A DNA stretch of 64,000 nucleotides from Histoplasma ohiense (GCA_017607445.1 JAEVHH010000004.1:4402001-4466000); one strand, 5' to 3'; positions 1 to 11,979 are shown, counted from the stretch's first letter. Notes: generated by a model from the letters alone, not told the origin. Translations and numbers: made by a program.

Positions 1-905
1 TTTTTGATTGTATGGCATGGTTGAGCAGTAATTTGTTTGCTTTTGCTCAGATGTGACTAACTTCCCTTACTCTTGATTTCATATTCACAATCACTATCTC
101 CTCCTCTACCTGCTCCTGTGTATCCCCCGGGATACGCGGATGCACTCCATAGAGCAGGTAGAATGACAAGTGCTTTGAGACTGCATGCTGATGAACTCAC
201 ATTGCAAATAATGTCTGTCTCAGATATTCATTTCATAATCTTGTGGACTTCCCCACTAGATATTTCATCAGCATGCTGTCTAGTATTCTGTTTAAGTGTT
301 TGACTTTTTCATTTGTATGAGAGTGATAGAGTGTTGTTGTGTGATGCTTCATCTGCAACTGTTTGACAAAGTGCCTCACAGCTTCTTCTACAAGGTTTGC
401 ACCATTATCTGTCAATATCTCACAGAGCATATCATAATTGATGTAGATATCATTGTGTAGAAATTTAGCAATGATCTCCTCCATCATCTCTGACACCACT
501 CATGTGATTGGCCACTCTGTGGTGTAATCAATTGCTGTTATTATCCAGCAGTTCTCATTTGATGTTCATGGCAATACCTCTATGAGATCTATCTCTCAAT
601 GTTCAAATAATTTAATCATATCTTTCATCTGATGTTGTGCCCTCTCACACTTCAATCCTTGTCTTGTGCTCTTTGAGACTTGGCAGTTCGGGCACTTCTG
701 CACATATGCTTGAATATCTTCTTCCATGCTTGGTCAGTATGCTCAACCTTTCAGAACACTCATAAATTCTGAGCTCCTCAAGTGGCTGAACTCCTTGTGC
801 ATACAACTTACCAGATTCTGTCAAAACTGGGACTCAAGATACAGTGTCTCTGTGTAACTGAGGTCACAGTAAAGCACAACATTCTCCTCTAACTTCACAA
901 GCTTG
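1..905 (-). pseudogene. Family A integrase remnant
   Basis: The CPNC half of the integrase zinc-binding (HHCC) domain can be read on the minus strand near 670-705. The catalytic core is open at 499-233, where an LTDNGANL motif marks the second catalytic Asp, followed by a stretch typical of the core (HSHTNEKVKHLNRIL). Stops separate the two parts. The rest of the core and C-terminus would continue beyond position 1. Confidence 0.8.
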
Positions 906-1149
906 AATTTTGGAAGCATCTCTTTTATTATCTTCATCAGATGTTTATCAGCTGATACACTTCCATTCTTCAAGTGGATGATCATGGCTTCCAATCACTC
1001 TGCCTCATCACAACCCCTCAGTGCTATTAGTGTGAATTCTCTCTGTGCCATGTTTGCTGAACCTTCTCTCATGAAGTCAGATCTACAACTTATAGCATCT
1101 GACATGATAGCATCCACCCTCTTTCTGTATTTGATTTGAAGGTCATACA

Positions 1150-1590
1150 TCTGGAACTCTGATATCCATTGTGCTAGTCACTTGGAGGATTTGATTGTTG
1201 TTTGCAAATAAATGAGGCTTTTGTGATCAGTGATCACTGTTGTCATATACTCATTGTTGATATATCAATCCCACAGATCTAGTGTGTGTTTGATTGCTAG
1301 AAGTTTCTTCTCATGCACAGAATAGTTAAGCTCTGCATCTGACAGCTTTCAGCCATCATACACTACTGGGTGTAATTTATCATCCTTCTCCACTTGCAAG
1401 AGGGAGCATCCAATGGCTCATTCTGATGCATTGATTTCAATTGTGAAGAGCTTTGTATGATCCAGTTGAACAAGCACTGAAGATGTTGTCATACATTCTC
1501 TAAGCTCAAGAAAGATCTCTTTGCAGAAGATGTTTCAGATGATTGAATGAAATTTCTTTTTGCAAAGCTCAGTGTCTGTCTCTTTAAGAA
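1150..1590 (-). pseudogene. Family A RNase H remnant
   Basis: Lying between reverse transcriptase and integrase, this stretch decodes with interruptions into a gypsy RNase H-like sequence. It includes the usual Asp-rich start, a segment that reads like YDGWKLSDAELNYSVHEK once stops are ignored, and a downstream DHKSLIY-like piece. It is called from order and fragments only. No single open frame covers it. Confidence 0.6.
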
Positions 1591-1599
1591 GATCTGACA

Positions 1600-2570
1600 A
1601 TAGAGCAGCAATTCATGTAAAATCCTTTACAAATCTTCTGTAATAGAATGTCAGTTCTAAAAATTGATGTATGTGGTGTATGTTTCTAGGCCTTGGCCAT
1701 TTCACAATAACTTCTAGTTTTTCGGGGATTGGGTGTATGCAGCCCTCTTCCACAAGATGTCCCACAAACTTCAACTTCTTTGTACCAAACACACATTTCA
1801 ATGATTTGATGTAGAGCTTGTGCTCTGCCAGAGTTGTGAGCATCTGGTCAACATGTTGCAGATGCTCTTTGTACAAGTTCAAAAAGATTAAGATATTGTC
1901 AAGATATACAAGACACAATCAGCTGTTCTGTTTTGCAAGAATTGTATTCATTATCATCTGAAAGGTTGCAGAGGCATTTGTAAGCTCCATAGATATCACA
2001 AAAAATTCAAACTTTTCTCATTGTATGTTAAACACTGTTTTGAACACTGATAGTTCATCTACACAAATCTGCCAGTATCCTGCAAGTAGGTCAATCTTTG
2101 TCAAGTATCAGACATTTTCTATCATATCTAATTGTTGTTGGATTTGTGGTAGCAGATATCCATTCTTTACAGTGAGCTTATTGAGCATCTGATAGTCGAT
2201 GCACATACACCATTCTCCATTTGACTTCTTAGCAAATAGGACTGGGAAGCCTCACATGCTGAAGGATGATTGTATGAGACCCCTCTTCAACAACTCCTTT
2301 ATCTGCTGCTGTAATTCCTCAAGATGTGTTTGTGATAGAGAGTATACATTGCAATTTATTGGCTTTGCATCCTCTGTATCAATCTCATGGATGAATTCTC
2401 TTTCAGGCAGCAGAGAAGACAGAAGATTCATTTGAAAGATCTTCTTATACTTTTCAAGCAGTGCCTTCATATATGTTTCATTTTTCAAATCTTTCACAGA
2501 CAGCAGTTCTTTTGTCTCAGATTCTCTTATGATGTATAGAATGCTCTGAGTTGAAGGTTTATGCAGCACT
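1600..2570 (-). pseudogene. Family A reverse transcriptase remnant
   Basis: Two open pieces on the minus strand cover most of a gypsy reverse transcriptase. Positions 2569-2252 hold the N-terminal part (HLEELQQQIKELLKRGLIQ). Positions 1918-1613 hold the palm, with YLDNILIF where the active site normally reads YLDDILIF, then the thumb/connection segment (FVGHLVEEGCIHP). The second catalytic Asp is replaced by Asn, which a G-to-A change would produce. The enzyme is inactive by this and by the intervening stops. Confidence 0.85.
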
Positions 2571-3189
2571 CACTTCACTTGATGTTGAGTGATGAGGTTC
2601 AAGCCTTCTGTTTCTGGTGTGTGGAATCTGTGCCTCATATTCATGAGTAAGATCATATGAATTTGGTTCTTATGATCTGTCAACTGCATGTGACATGTAC
2701 ATCAATGAATTCAGAGATTATACTTCTGAAATCAATCAAGCCCCAAGATCAGATTGTATTCTACATCTGGAAGCACATGCACTCAGATGCAGCAAGACCA
2801 TCTCTCAAAGTGCAAGAGCATCTTTACTCTCACAGATGAGATAAGATAACAATTGTTTGAAAGCTTTACTTGTTTAGATTCCTCCATCCATCATATGCCA
2901 GGCAATTGTTTTAGTATATGATCATCAATGTATTTCATCAAAATGTCTGTGTTCAATAACACCTTCACTGCCACTTCTCTTTTTCATCTCAGATATTCTC
3001 TATACATCAGTGTATTCAGTTCTACAGTGTTCAGATGTTTGTCTGCTTTCTCTTCTGCACTCACTCTCTCATCTCTCTTCTGTTTAGCTCTTGTAGAATC
3101 CAGAGAATCATCTAACACAGACAACTCATCTACTTCAGAGATCTTTAGTAGTTGATCAGTGAGTGTCTCTGATTCTGCTGATCTCTCTA

Positions 3190-4464
3190 GTTTTTTGACT
3201 TCTTCTCTTGAGAGTGATTACAGCAATCCTTTGTGTTATGATTCTGTTGGCTACAGTGAAAGCACACTCTGTGTTTGCAATATCAGACTACTCACTCTGA
3301 TGAATTCTTCTTGAGGAGGTTTGAGACTTTTGTGATAGCATTGAAATTGATATTCATCACATCTGAGTGTCTTGATGATGAAGTGATGGATATAGATGTG
3401 AGTCTTCTTGCATTCATCTGCACCTTCACTGCTTGCTTTCACAGCTTGCTCATTTGTTCTCTCAAGAGTAGTGTTTTGTACATTTCCTCCACTGTCTGTG
3501 GCTGTGGGTTAAGACACTTCCATTCAGTGTATAGATCAGTATCTAAGCTGTGTATGAAGATTTGTAGACAGAAAGATGTCAGAAGCTCTTGATTCATCAC
3601 AAAATAACACAAGCTGAAATGAATGTAGTACAATGCAAGATCTTCTTCTTGCTTACATTCTACAAAGTGTTCATAATGTTTGTCTTTGATATCTAGTTTC
3701 TCAAAGTTATGCAGGATTCATCTTGTGAAATTGTCCCACTTTCATGATAACTCATACTTGTCAGATGCTTCCACATTCAACTTCTCAGCTGTCATTCAAA
3801 GAGATCTAGCTTTTTTCTTGAGAATAGATGCTGTGTGCAAGACCTGCTGTAATTCAATAAGTTGTCATTCTGTGAGCTCACACTCCATGCAATAGTGTGA
3901 ATGCATCTGATCCAATCAGTTGAGAGCAGTGTTGTTCTTACACTCACCATCAAAGCATGATGGGTTAGATAGATTGCCTGACTTGATATATTCCATGATG
4001 ATTGATGTATTCTCAGGGAACACTGTTTGTGCTGTGTATGCTGAGTCAGGGTCATTAGATGAGGTGTTGATGTTTGAAGAGTTGATTAAACTACACAGTG
4101 AGATCTCAAGTGTTGCTGAATGTTCAGTCTTGAGATGTATATGCTCCAGTTCTCAGTGCAGATCAGCCATCTGAGTATCTCACTCATTTCTAACATTTGC
4201 AAGACTATCTGCAAAGCTCACAGCATTTACTGCTTATTGCTGAGCAGCTTTCACATACTGACATTTCTTCTGCACCTTGAGCTCTGTTTGATAAAGATTA
4301 CACATTGTCAATATCTCTTCCAACAAGGTGTTGTGGATGAGAAGCTTGTTGTTCTCAGATGTGAGAGCTGCTGCTCTACATACTGCTTTTTGTAGACCTT
4401 CAGAAATCAGTTGCATTTCATTCAGTTCAGATACAAGAGATGGGTGTTGATTGAAGGTGTCCAT
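3190..4464 (-). pseudogene. Family A gag remnant with CCHC zinc knuckle
   Basis: The minus strand opens at 4464 (MDTFNQHPSLVSELNEMQL) and continues in broken frames. A CX2CX4HX4C zinc knuckle (CFHCSQQNHNTKDC) lies at 3264-3223 on the minus strand, the position expected for the nucleocapsid end of gag. Open pieces at 4055-3792, 3633-3439 and 3442-3251 are parts of the same coding region shifted between frames. Confidence 0.75.
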
Positions 4465-4645
4465 GATGGTTATTGTTGATCATATACTTTTCTCTATATC
4501 TTAAGAATATTGTTTGTAGTTGATTTCTTGTTGATATCTTCTTGATTGTACAACTGACTGACTTCTTCTTAAGCTTGTGAGTAGAGTGATTCTTTAAATC
4601 ATTGTTCATCTCTATACCATCTTTCTATGCTCTCAGCTCATCTCA

Positions 4646-4790
4646 TGTATGGTGGTGAGTCATCTGCTATCAATTTTGCAATCGGAAGTGTTCCAACTTC
4701 ACCACTCATTCATACAATTGAACTCTAGAGTGTAGAGATGACCACACTGGCATGATAACTACAACTTGCATTGTAGGTGGAATTATCACA
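4646..4790 (-). repeat. Candidate 5' LTR of family A
   Basis: Read on the minus strand this 145-bp segment starts TGTGATAATTCC and ends ACCATACA, so it has the TG...CA ends of an LTR and sits upstream of the family A gag. The partner LTR is outside the window, so neither the ends nor a target duplication can be tested here. Confidence 0.4.
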
Positions 4791-4926
4791 CCCCCAGGAG
4801 TGTATACTCCCTTCAGTTTAGACATGCTATCAGATGTAGTTCAAAGGTTGCTTGAGCTGTTCAAAGCTTCTAAGCTTTGCAGCTCTTCTTATATGAATTA
4901 ACTAGTGCAGTAGTGTACACCATCCT

Positions 4927-5078
4927 TGATAATAGAGGGTGGCGTACGCCACGGAAGAATAATAAGCCGAAATTACCACAAGTGATTAGCTTTGAATAAT
5001 AGAGATTGCTATCTTCTTAACATTCTACGTGTGTACTTCACACTACTCTCATAATTATACCTACAACCATCTCTTACA
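4927..5078 (+). repeat. LTR fragment related to family C
   Basis: The last 98 bp (4981-5078, ending CTCTTACA) match the 3' part of the family C LTRs at 16188-16458, 23062-23332, 32201-32471 and 39072-39342. The sequence to its left differs and contains a GC-rich perfect palindrome, GTGGCGTACGCCAC (4939-4952). No 5-bp target duplication is visible. It may be a solo LTR of a diverged subfamily or a truncated copy. The left end at 4927 is a guess based on a TG dinucleotide. Confidence 0.55.
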
Positions 5079-5104
5079 TCTATACAGACAGTACAGATAG
5101 CACA

Positions 5105-5345
5105 ACATCTGATACAACTGATTCAATCAGTACAATAGATTCAATCAATGCAATTGATACAAATGATACAATCAGTTCAATCAGTACAATTGATTCAATT
5201 GATTCAATTGATACAAACAGTACAATTGATTCAATCAGTTCAATTGATACAATCAGTTCAATTGATTCAATCAGTACAAACAGTACAATTGATACAATTG
5301 ATACAATTGATTCAATCAGTTCAATCAGTTCAACTGATGTAAATG
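5105..5345 (+). repeat. 9-bp minisatellite (CAATTGATT / CAATCAGTT)
   Basis: About 25 tandem 9-bp units vary between CAATTGATT, CAATTGATA, CAATCAGTT and CAATCAGTA. Because the unit is a multiple of three, one frame stays open as an LIQ/SVQ three-residue repeat (5148-5342). That open frame is a by-product of the repeat and not evidence for a gene. Confidence 0.85.
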
Positions 5346-6015
5346 ATTAAATCAGCATGATGAGCTCATCTATTTCAACTAGCTGTGATGCAATCAGTAC
5401 AGTCTGTATACTGACTCAGTCAATATACTTTCAGCTGCAGATATGCACTCTTCTTCTCTCTTCTCATTGCTTTTTCTATCTCTTTTTACTTTTTTCTTTT
5501 CATGATCTTCTTCAGTGCTCTCTCCTCTCTCTCTCTCTGAATTTATGCTGAGTTATATGACTACAAGATGCTACAGAGGGCACAGTCTTTTCTTCACTCT
5601 TTTTTTTATTTTTTTTTTCAGAACACTCATTTTTTCTCTTTTCTTTTATCTATTTCATTTGTCTTTTCTCTGCTGTTAGAAGCATAGACAGTTCTCAGAT
5701 TAACTGAGAGAATTATCTCTCTTCATTCACTGTAAAGCCTTTCAGACATGACAGCAGTGATTTTCCTCAGAAACCACATTATAGCCTCATCATGAATGGC
5801 TATATATTGAGTCAGAAGTAAATGTGTAGTTCAGTAAAACTCTTTTTCAATGAGCTGAGTCTTCTCAAGAGTTGTCACCTGGATTCTGTTTTCTTTCTCT
5901 CTGTGTATATAGAAATCTCTTCAGTGTAGCACATCTTCATACCCTTCAGAAGGCTTCTGAAACACAGATGCTGTCTGTGTTTTCTTCAGAATGTTAAACC
6001 AATACAAACAAACAA
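5346..6015. other. AT-rich sequence with no recognised feature
   Basis: This 670-bp stretch lies between the minisatellite and the point where homology between the two B copies stops (about 6016). It has pyrimidine-rich tracts at about 5450-5660. I see no LTR ends, no gypsy domain and no family resemblance to the rest of the window. By position it should hold the missing 3' LTR of left B, so it may be foreign sequence brought next to B by a deletion or insertion. Confidence 0.5.
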
Positions 6016-6259
6016 ATAAAATCAATTTTAAGTAAGTTGTTTTCTCACTGATATTTATCATGTATTATTGCTGGTGTTCCTTGTCAGTGGTGTTATTAGT
6101 GTGGTCATGTGCATCACTAGCTCATTTTCATATAATGTCATTCACTGTTCATTTGTTATATTGCTCTAGATTTAACTCTAATCATGTGACACACAACAGT
6201 TGAATTCTGTGTGAACATTGTATCTCTAGACTTGAGAATGTTGATTTTTGATGTGTATT

Positions 6260-7577
6260 TAGACTGGCTGATGGGACCATGAATTTCATGTTTGATTTGA
6301 TTTGATTTGATCTCAGTCCATTTCTTGGTGTGATTTTCAGTGGGATCAGAATCAGAATGGAAGTGTAAAGTGACTAGAATTATTAGAATATGAGTGAAAT
6401 GAAACTAATAAATCTTGATATTTCATGTAAAGTGACTGACTATCAAAAATAAGAACATGATCTGAAACTGACTATGATTTTGACTGAGATTTGATTCTGT
6501 TCTGATGATTATATAATACATATCTTAGATATCAATCTGATGATATGATTGATGGAGATATCATCTTTATATAGTGCTGTCAATCAATTTGCCTCTGTCA
6601 ATCTATCTACTGCTGCTAATCTATCATCACTGTTAAGCTATTCCTCACTGCTAAGCTATCACTGCTGCCAATCTATCTATTGCTGCAAGCTATCTCTCAC
6701 TGCTAAGCTATTGCTGCCAACCTCTCTATTGCTGCAAGCTATCCCTCACTGTTAATCTATCTATTGCTGCTAATCTATTGCTGCTGTCAATCTATCTCTC
6801 ACTGCTAAGCTATTTCTTGCTGCTAAGCTATCACAGTCAATCTATTGCTGTTAATCTATTGCTGTCAATCTATCTACCACAGTGAATCTATCTATTGCTG
6901 TCAATTTATCTACCACTGTCAATCTATCTATTGTTGTCAATCTATTGCTGCTAATCTATCACTGCTAATCTATTGCTGCTGTCAATCTATCTTTTGCTGC
7001 TAATCTATCGCCACTGTCAATCTATCTCTCACTGCTAAGCTATCTCTTGCTGCTAAGCTATCTCTCACTGCTAAGCTATTCCTCACTGCTAAGCTATTCC
7101 TCACTACTAAGCTATCTATCACTGTTAATCTATCACTGTCAATCTATCTATCACTGTCAATCTATCTATCACTGCTAATCTATCGCTGCTAATCTATTGC
7201 TGCTAATCTATTGCTGTCAATCTATCTACTGCGGCGAATCTATCTATCACTATCATTACTAGTTCAAAATAGAACTAGAGCATAAATACACTAAACTTCT
7301 TTTGATAGATAATGATTTTTGATAATGCTCATAGCATTATATCATCTATATAGGGTAAATCATGGTTCCATTTGGTCCCATTTTAACAAAATGGAACCAA
7401 ATGAGATCAGAATCAGTAATTTATAAAAAGAATATGATCTGAAACTAGATTTATAATATAAACAGTGTAAAGTGACTAATTTAATAAACACTATATGAGA
7501 CCAGAACTAAGAAATTTGATAATGAGACTGGAGAAATATTTAGTTTCAGTTTCATGCATGGTCACACAGTCAGTCTA
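6260..7577 (+). mobile_element. hAT-like non-autonomous DNA element, copy 1
   Basis: The 1318-bp element is flanked by a perfect 8-bp direct repeat TGTGTATT (6252-6259 and 7578-7585). Its ends are imperfect inverted repeats: the left starts TAGACTGGCTGATGGGACC and the complement of the right starts TAGACTGACTGTGTGACC. An 8-bp duplication with TAG-type ends fits the hAT superfamily. There is no transposase frame. The body (about 6560-7255) is a minisatellite of 14- and 18-bp units of the form AATCTATC(TATC)GCTGCT. It is more mutated than copy 2, with almost no CpG left. It is inserted in the 3' region of left B; the empty site is readable in right B near 28,010-28,040. Confidence 0.85.
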
Positions 7578-7816
7578 TGTGTATTGAAGTCAAATGCTCA
7601 GAAGTGTTGTGAGGCTTGTATCTCTGCAGAGAAATTCTGCAAATCTGTGAGTAATTCTCTTTAATTCTTATTTTCTTTTTCTTTTTCTTCAAATTTGCTT
7701 TTGAATAGATAGTAGTGCTTTTAGCAATGTTGATATACTGATAATAATACTAGATATGTGATACATCTCTTCTGAGGCACATCATGCATGGGTGAGTATT
7801 TATCTTCACAGAGGTG

Positions 7817-8269
7817 ATGGCTGAGAAGAATATGATCAATCACAAAAATCATCTTTATTGTTTGATAAAACAATTGAATGCATCTCATCTGACAATGCTG
7901 TCTGCTCAGAGTAGAGCAGAGATGAATGCTCTATAATTTCAGTGCTGAGCAGTGACTGAGTCTGCAGAGATGCAGATTATGAAGACAGTGATTGTGTCTG
8001 TTTCTTTCAGAGCAGATATATTAGAGAAAGAGAAGAATGTGGAGAAGAATATGAGAATTTTAAAAGTGATGAGCTCTGAGAGCTCTGTGGTGAAGAGATT
8101 GATTGAGAAGAGATTGATGAGAGAGAAGTTGATTGAAGAGTCAATAAAGAAGATTGTGAAGGCTCTGATAGTGAAAGCAGTGAAATATAAGAGGTATGAG
8201 TCTCATAGTGTGAAAGTGTGGAAAAAGATCATGAGGGAAGAGACCTTCCTTCAGCAGATATATCAATGA
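7817..8269 (+). pseudogene. Antisense ORF in the 3' region of left B
   Basis: The plus strand, antisense to the element, carries an interrupted frame. It begins near MAEKNMINHKNHLYCLIKQL (7817), has stops at about 7936-7950, and then is open for 105 codons (7952-8269), Lys- and Glu-rich with MRILKVMSSESSVVKRL. The same frame order is present antisense in right B (27820-27327). Conservation between two copies suggests that this was once coding. I do not recognise a family, and both copies are damaged. Confidence 0.45.
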
Positions 8270-8749
8270 ATGAAGAGATTGATGAAAAAGAATAGAGAGA
8301 AGAAAGTAAATATTCTGTGAAAGAGATATTTACTGATATCTTTGCATTTGAAATAAAACTCAATACTTAATGAGTACTGAAGACAGTATAAGAAGAGAGT
8401 GACAGAGAGAAAATGAGAGAGATGATGAAGAGAGAAGAGAAAGTGAGAGATGAAGAATATTGAAATGAAAATAAATAAACTGAGAGTCTTTAGACTTTTC
8501 TTAGAACTTATTTCCTTTGTCTTTTTCTTGCTTGTATTTTTTATTTTTTGTATTTATTATACTCAAATTGAATTTTTTTCTTTTTCTCTTTTCTCTGATA
8601 AAATCCTTTTAAAAAAATGTATTTGATTGAAGTTTGAGTGAGATTTGCACTTCTAATGTTTTTTGATTTAAGATTTGCACTTCTGATGTCTTTCAACTTA
8701 ATATTCATGCTTTTGATATTTGAAAGTATGTTGATTTTGTATTTGTTGT

Positions 8750-10200
8750 TCATTTTCTTGTTTGAGAAAGATTTCAAATATCTGAGTGTTCAATATATTT
8801 TCTTCTGATTTTCATGTATCATCACTAGAACCTCAATCTGTTCATCTCACAAGATATTTCAAAGGTTTGTTTTTTCATTGTCATTTTTCAAGAATTTCTT
8901 CAATTTGATATTCTTCTTTTTCATTGATAAGTTTCAGTTCTGATTCTGATAGAGCTTCATTTCTGCAGTTGTATGACTTCAATAAAAATACATGAAATAC
9001 AGAATGAATGCTTCTATATGAAGATGACAGTTCTAGTTTGTATACTTGTTTTCTGATGATATTCAGAATCTTGAAGAGTTCAACATATTTATGATCAAGT
9101 TTGTGAATCAGATGTAACAATTGAAGGTTTTTTGTATTGAGTATGATATAGTCATCTATTTTAAATTGTTGAAGTTTATATTTTGCATTATAATAGATTT
9201 TCTGTGTTTGTTGTGTCTTTTGTAGATTTTCAATGAGCTTATGATATGTTTTCTCAATATGTTTTGCACAGCTAGCAGCATGTATGATGACTGATTGTGA
9301 TGATTTGCTGATATTAATTTTCAAATCAGATTGATATCTCATTAAGACTTCTGTGAATGTCATTTCAGTAGAGATATGTTGAGAGATATTGTAAACAAAC
9401 TGCATCAGCAATAGTCAGTGTGCTCAGTCATTTTGATGATAGTTGATAAAGTATTGAAGATAATGTTTCAAGATTTGATTTTGTCATTCTGTTTGATCAT
9501 CTGTTTGAGAATGAAAGGCTGTTGAAAGTTTCCAGTGTATGTCTAGTATATAACAAAAGATGAATCAATAATGGCTTGTAAACAATGAATTTTGATTGAA
9601 TATATGGTTTTTGAGTACTCTGTAAATTATATAGAACTTGGTATAAACAATTTCCACTAGTTCATCAGCAGTAATGTTTTTGATGCAAGAAATATAGATT
9701 ATAAACTTGATATATATATCTACAATCACTAAAATTGTATTGTAGATTTGATGAAGGAATATAGAGACTGGCAAGTCTGTAATAAAATTCATAGTAATGA
9801 ATTCAAAAAAATTTAATAATAAAAGAATTGTATTCAATTCTCTATATTGTCTGTACTATTTTGACTTTACTCTTTAATAAGTATCATAAGTGAATATATA
9901 ATTTTTGATATCTCTGACTAGCTCATGTCAATAGTATTTGTTCTGAATGCTATCTATAAACTTTTTTATATCAAAGTGATCTCTCTGTGAATCATCATGA
10001 TTTGCACTGATAATTTCATCAATGAGTGTCTTTTGTTGAGGGATATACACACAATCATCAGCATGCAATATATCATTCTCAGAAATTGTTTATAGTATAT
10101 TTTCAATAATAGTCATACTCTTCTCTTTTATTTTCTTTCTTTGCTCAGCAGCAAAAAAATCAATCTTCTGTGCTTTATTCAGAAATGAAATGAAAGATTC
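8750..10200 (-). pseudogene. Left B integrase and chromodomain remnant
   Basis: Open pieces at 9837-9565 (start of the integrase core, FITDLPVSIFLHQIYNTIL) and 9411-8881 (end of the core and C-terminal domain, RSIHSVFHVFLLKSY) belong to one gypsy integrase. The last residues (EEYQIEEILEK) start a chromodomain. It continues through stops into a YLVRWTDWDS-like stretch at about 8850-8800. The C-terminal chromodomain marks family B as a chromovirus. These domains bind methylated histone H3 and can steer insertion into heterochromatin. Confidence 0.8.
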
Positions 10201-10499
10201 AGACATTTTTATATATACTGAGTCCTCAAAAATAATCTTATTGACTGCAATTCAGAGTATATATTGCTCAATATACAACAGAGAAAAAGAGTTTACATAA
10301 GAGATAGAAGATATCAATATATGAAGTATTTTTCACTCATTAAAAGAAGTATTTTACTCATTAGAGATTTGTGCACAGACTACATCAGAAGAAATATCAT
10401 TTTGAAAAGAAGTATCAGTTTTTCAGTCTAGTCTAACTTCATATTTCAACTTCTATTGTAGAGTAGATAATATAGTTTGATTATTATAGATCTCACTGT

Positions 10500-11979
10500 A
10501 GTCTGTGCAACAACTGAGCTCATTAGCTGAATTCTTTGATTCAGAGTGATGCAGTAATACAAAATTATAAGCAGATAAAACTTTCACTCATCTAATCTGA
10601 TATCTGTTCAGTTTCTTAGTCATCATAAAGTACTGCAGAATGGTATGATCAGATCAGATTTGAATTGAATACTGACTTCTCTTCAGATAGTGTCTTCAAT
10701 TCTTAAATACTGCTACAATAATTAAGAGTTTTTTATCATGAGTATTATAATGCATTTTCACATCAATCAACTTTCTTGATCAGAAAGCAACTGAATGTCA
10801 GTGCTCATCATTCTGCAACTGTGACAGAATAGCAGTGACTGTAAAAGTGAATATATCAGATTTGATCTGAATATATCAAGCTGAATCAAAATAAGCTAAT
10901 AGAGAAGCATGCATAAAGTGTGATTTGAGCTCATTGAAAATATTTTGAATATTTTCTGTTCATATAAAAGTGGCTTTTCTTTCTCTCTTCTTACTCTCTT
11001 TTGTAAGTTCAAATAATGAGGCTGCAATAGAGAAGAAAGACTTAATAAATCACTGATAGAAATTAGCAAAACTCAAAAAGAATTGAATCTCTTTAATTGA
11101 TTTAGATATAGATTATTTCACAATAGTAGAGACTCTGTCTGACTTTATCTCAACATTATTTGTATCTATAACAAATCTCAGAAATGAGACTTTGTTCATT
11201 TTGAATTCACATTTAGAGAGTTTTATAAATAGATTCACACACTCAAGATATTCTAGCATCTTAGTAACATACACTTTATATTTCTGCTTTGAATTGAAGA
11301 ATATGAGAATGTCGTCCAAATAGACAACACAACATATATTCAACAAATCAGACAAGATATTGTTAATGTATGCTTGAAATATCACTGAAGTATTAGCTAG
11401 TTCAAATGATATAACTATATATTCAAAATATTTATATCTCATTCTAAAGACTGTCTTTCAACAGTCTTTTACCACTATAAGTATGCAGTGATAGACATCT
11501 CAAAGATTCAGCTTAGTGAATATCTTGACTTTTGAAAGTCTATCAAGTAATTCACTTATTAGAGATAGAGGGTATCAGTTTTTGATGATGATTCAATTTA
11601 ATTCTCAATAGTCTATACAAAGACAGAGTCTATTATCTTTTTTGAAGACAAAGAGAATCAATACATCAGTCAAACTACTGAACAATTGTATTCACTTTTT
11701 ATTTAATACATTTTTTAAATATTCTTTTAGAGTAGCTAACTCAGTTTCAGAGAGATTGTATATCAGCATAAATGAAGATTGTGTATCAGATTCAAAATCT
11801 ATACAGTGTTCTGTTTCTTCTGATTTTTTTGTATTTATAGCAGCTTCTTCTGAGAAGATATGTGTGTATGATATGATATAATCAGATAGATCAGTCAGCA
11901 AGTCTGAATATACAGTTGAAAATATATATAAAACATGTTTTGAATCTTTTGAATGTTCTATAGATAATACTACAAACAT
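10500..11979 (-). pseudogene. Left B reverse transcriptase and RNase H remnant
   Basis: The reverse transcriptase N-terminus is open at 11979-11692 (LSETELATLKEYLKNVLNKK). The palm is open at 11442-11113 and keeps an intact active-site motif YLDDILIF, which is altered in the other copies in this window. RNase H follows to about 10500 in broken frames. Stops, mainly TGA, occur between the open pieces, so no functional protein is possible. Confidence 0.85.

Larger units (their letters stand above)
1..4609 (-). mobile_element. Family A Ty3/gypsy retrotransposon, 3' part beyond window edge
   Basis: The element reads on the minus strand in the order gag (about 4464-3190), protease region, reverse transcriptase (2570-1600), RNase H (about 1590-1150) and integrase (905 to the window edge). 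This order is the Ty3/gypsy order, as integrase follows RNase H. All domains are broken by stops and frameshifts. The 3' LTR and the integrase C-terminus lie outside the window. A possible 5' LTR lies at 4646-4790. Base composition is AT-rich, like the other elements here. Confidence 0.85.

Noticed and set aside
6549..6755. Leu/Ser-rich frame in hAT-like copy 1 (also 12869-13081 in copy 2)
   Set aside because: It arises from the minisatellite units and is not a gene.
7793..7813. Very short intron (GTGAGT to CAG) in the antisense ORF of left B
   Set aside because: About 21 bp is shorter than functional fungal introns, and the donor is not present in right B.
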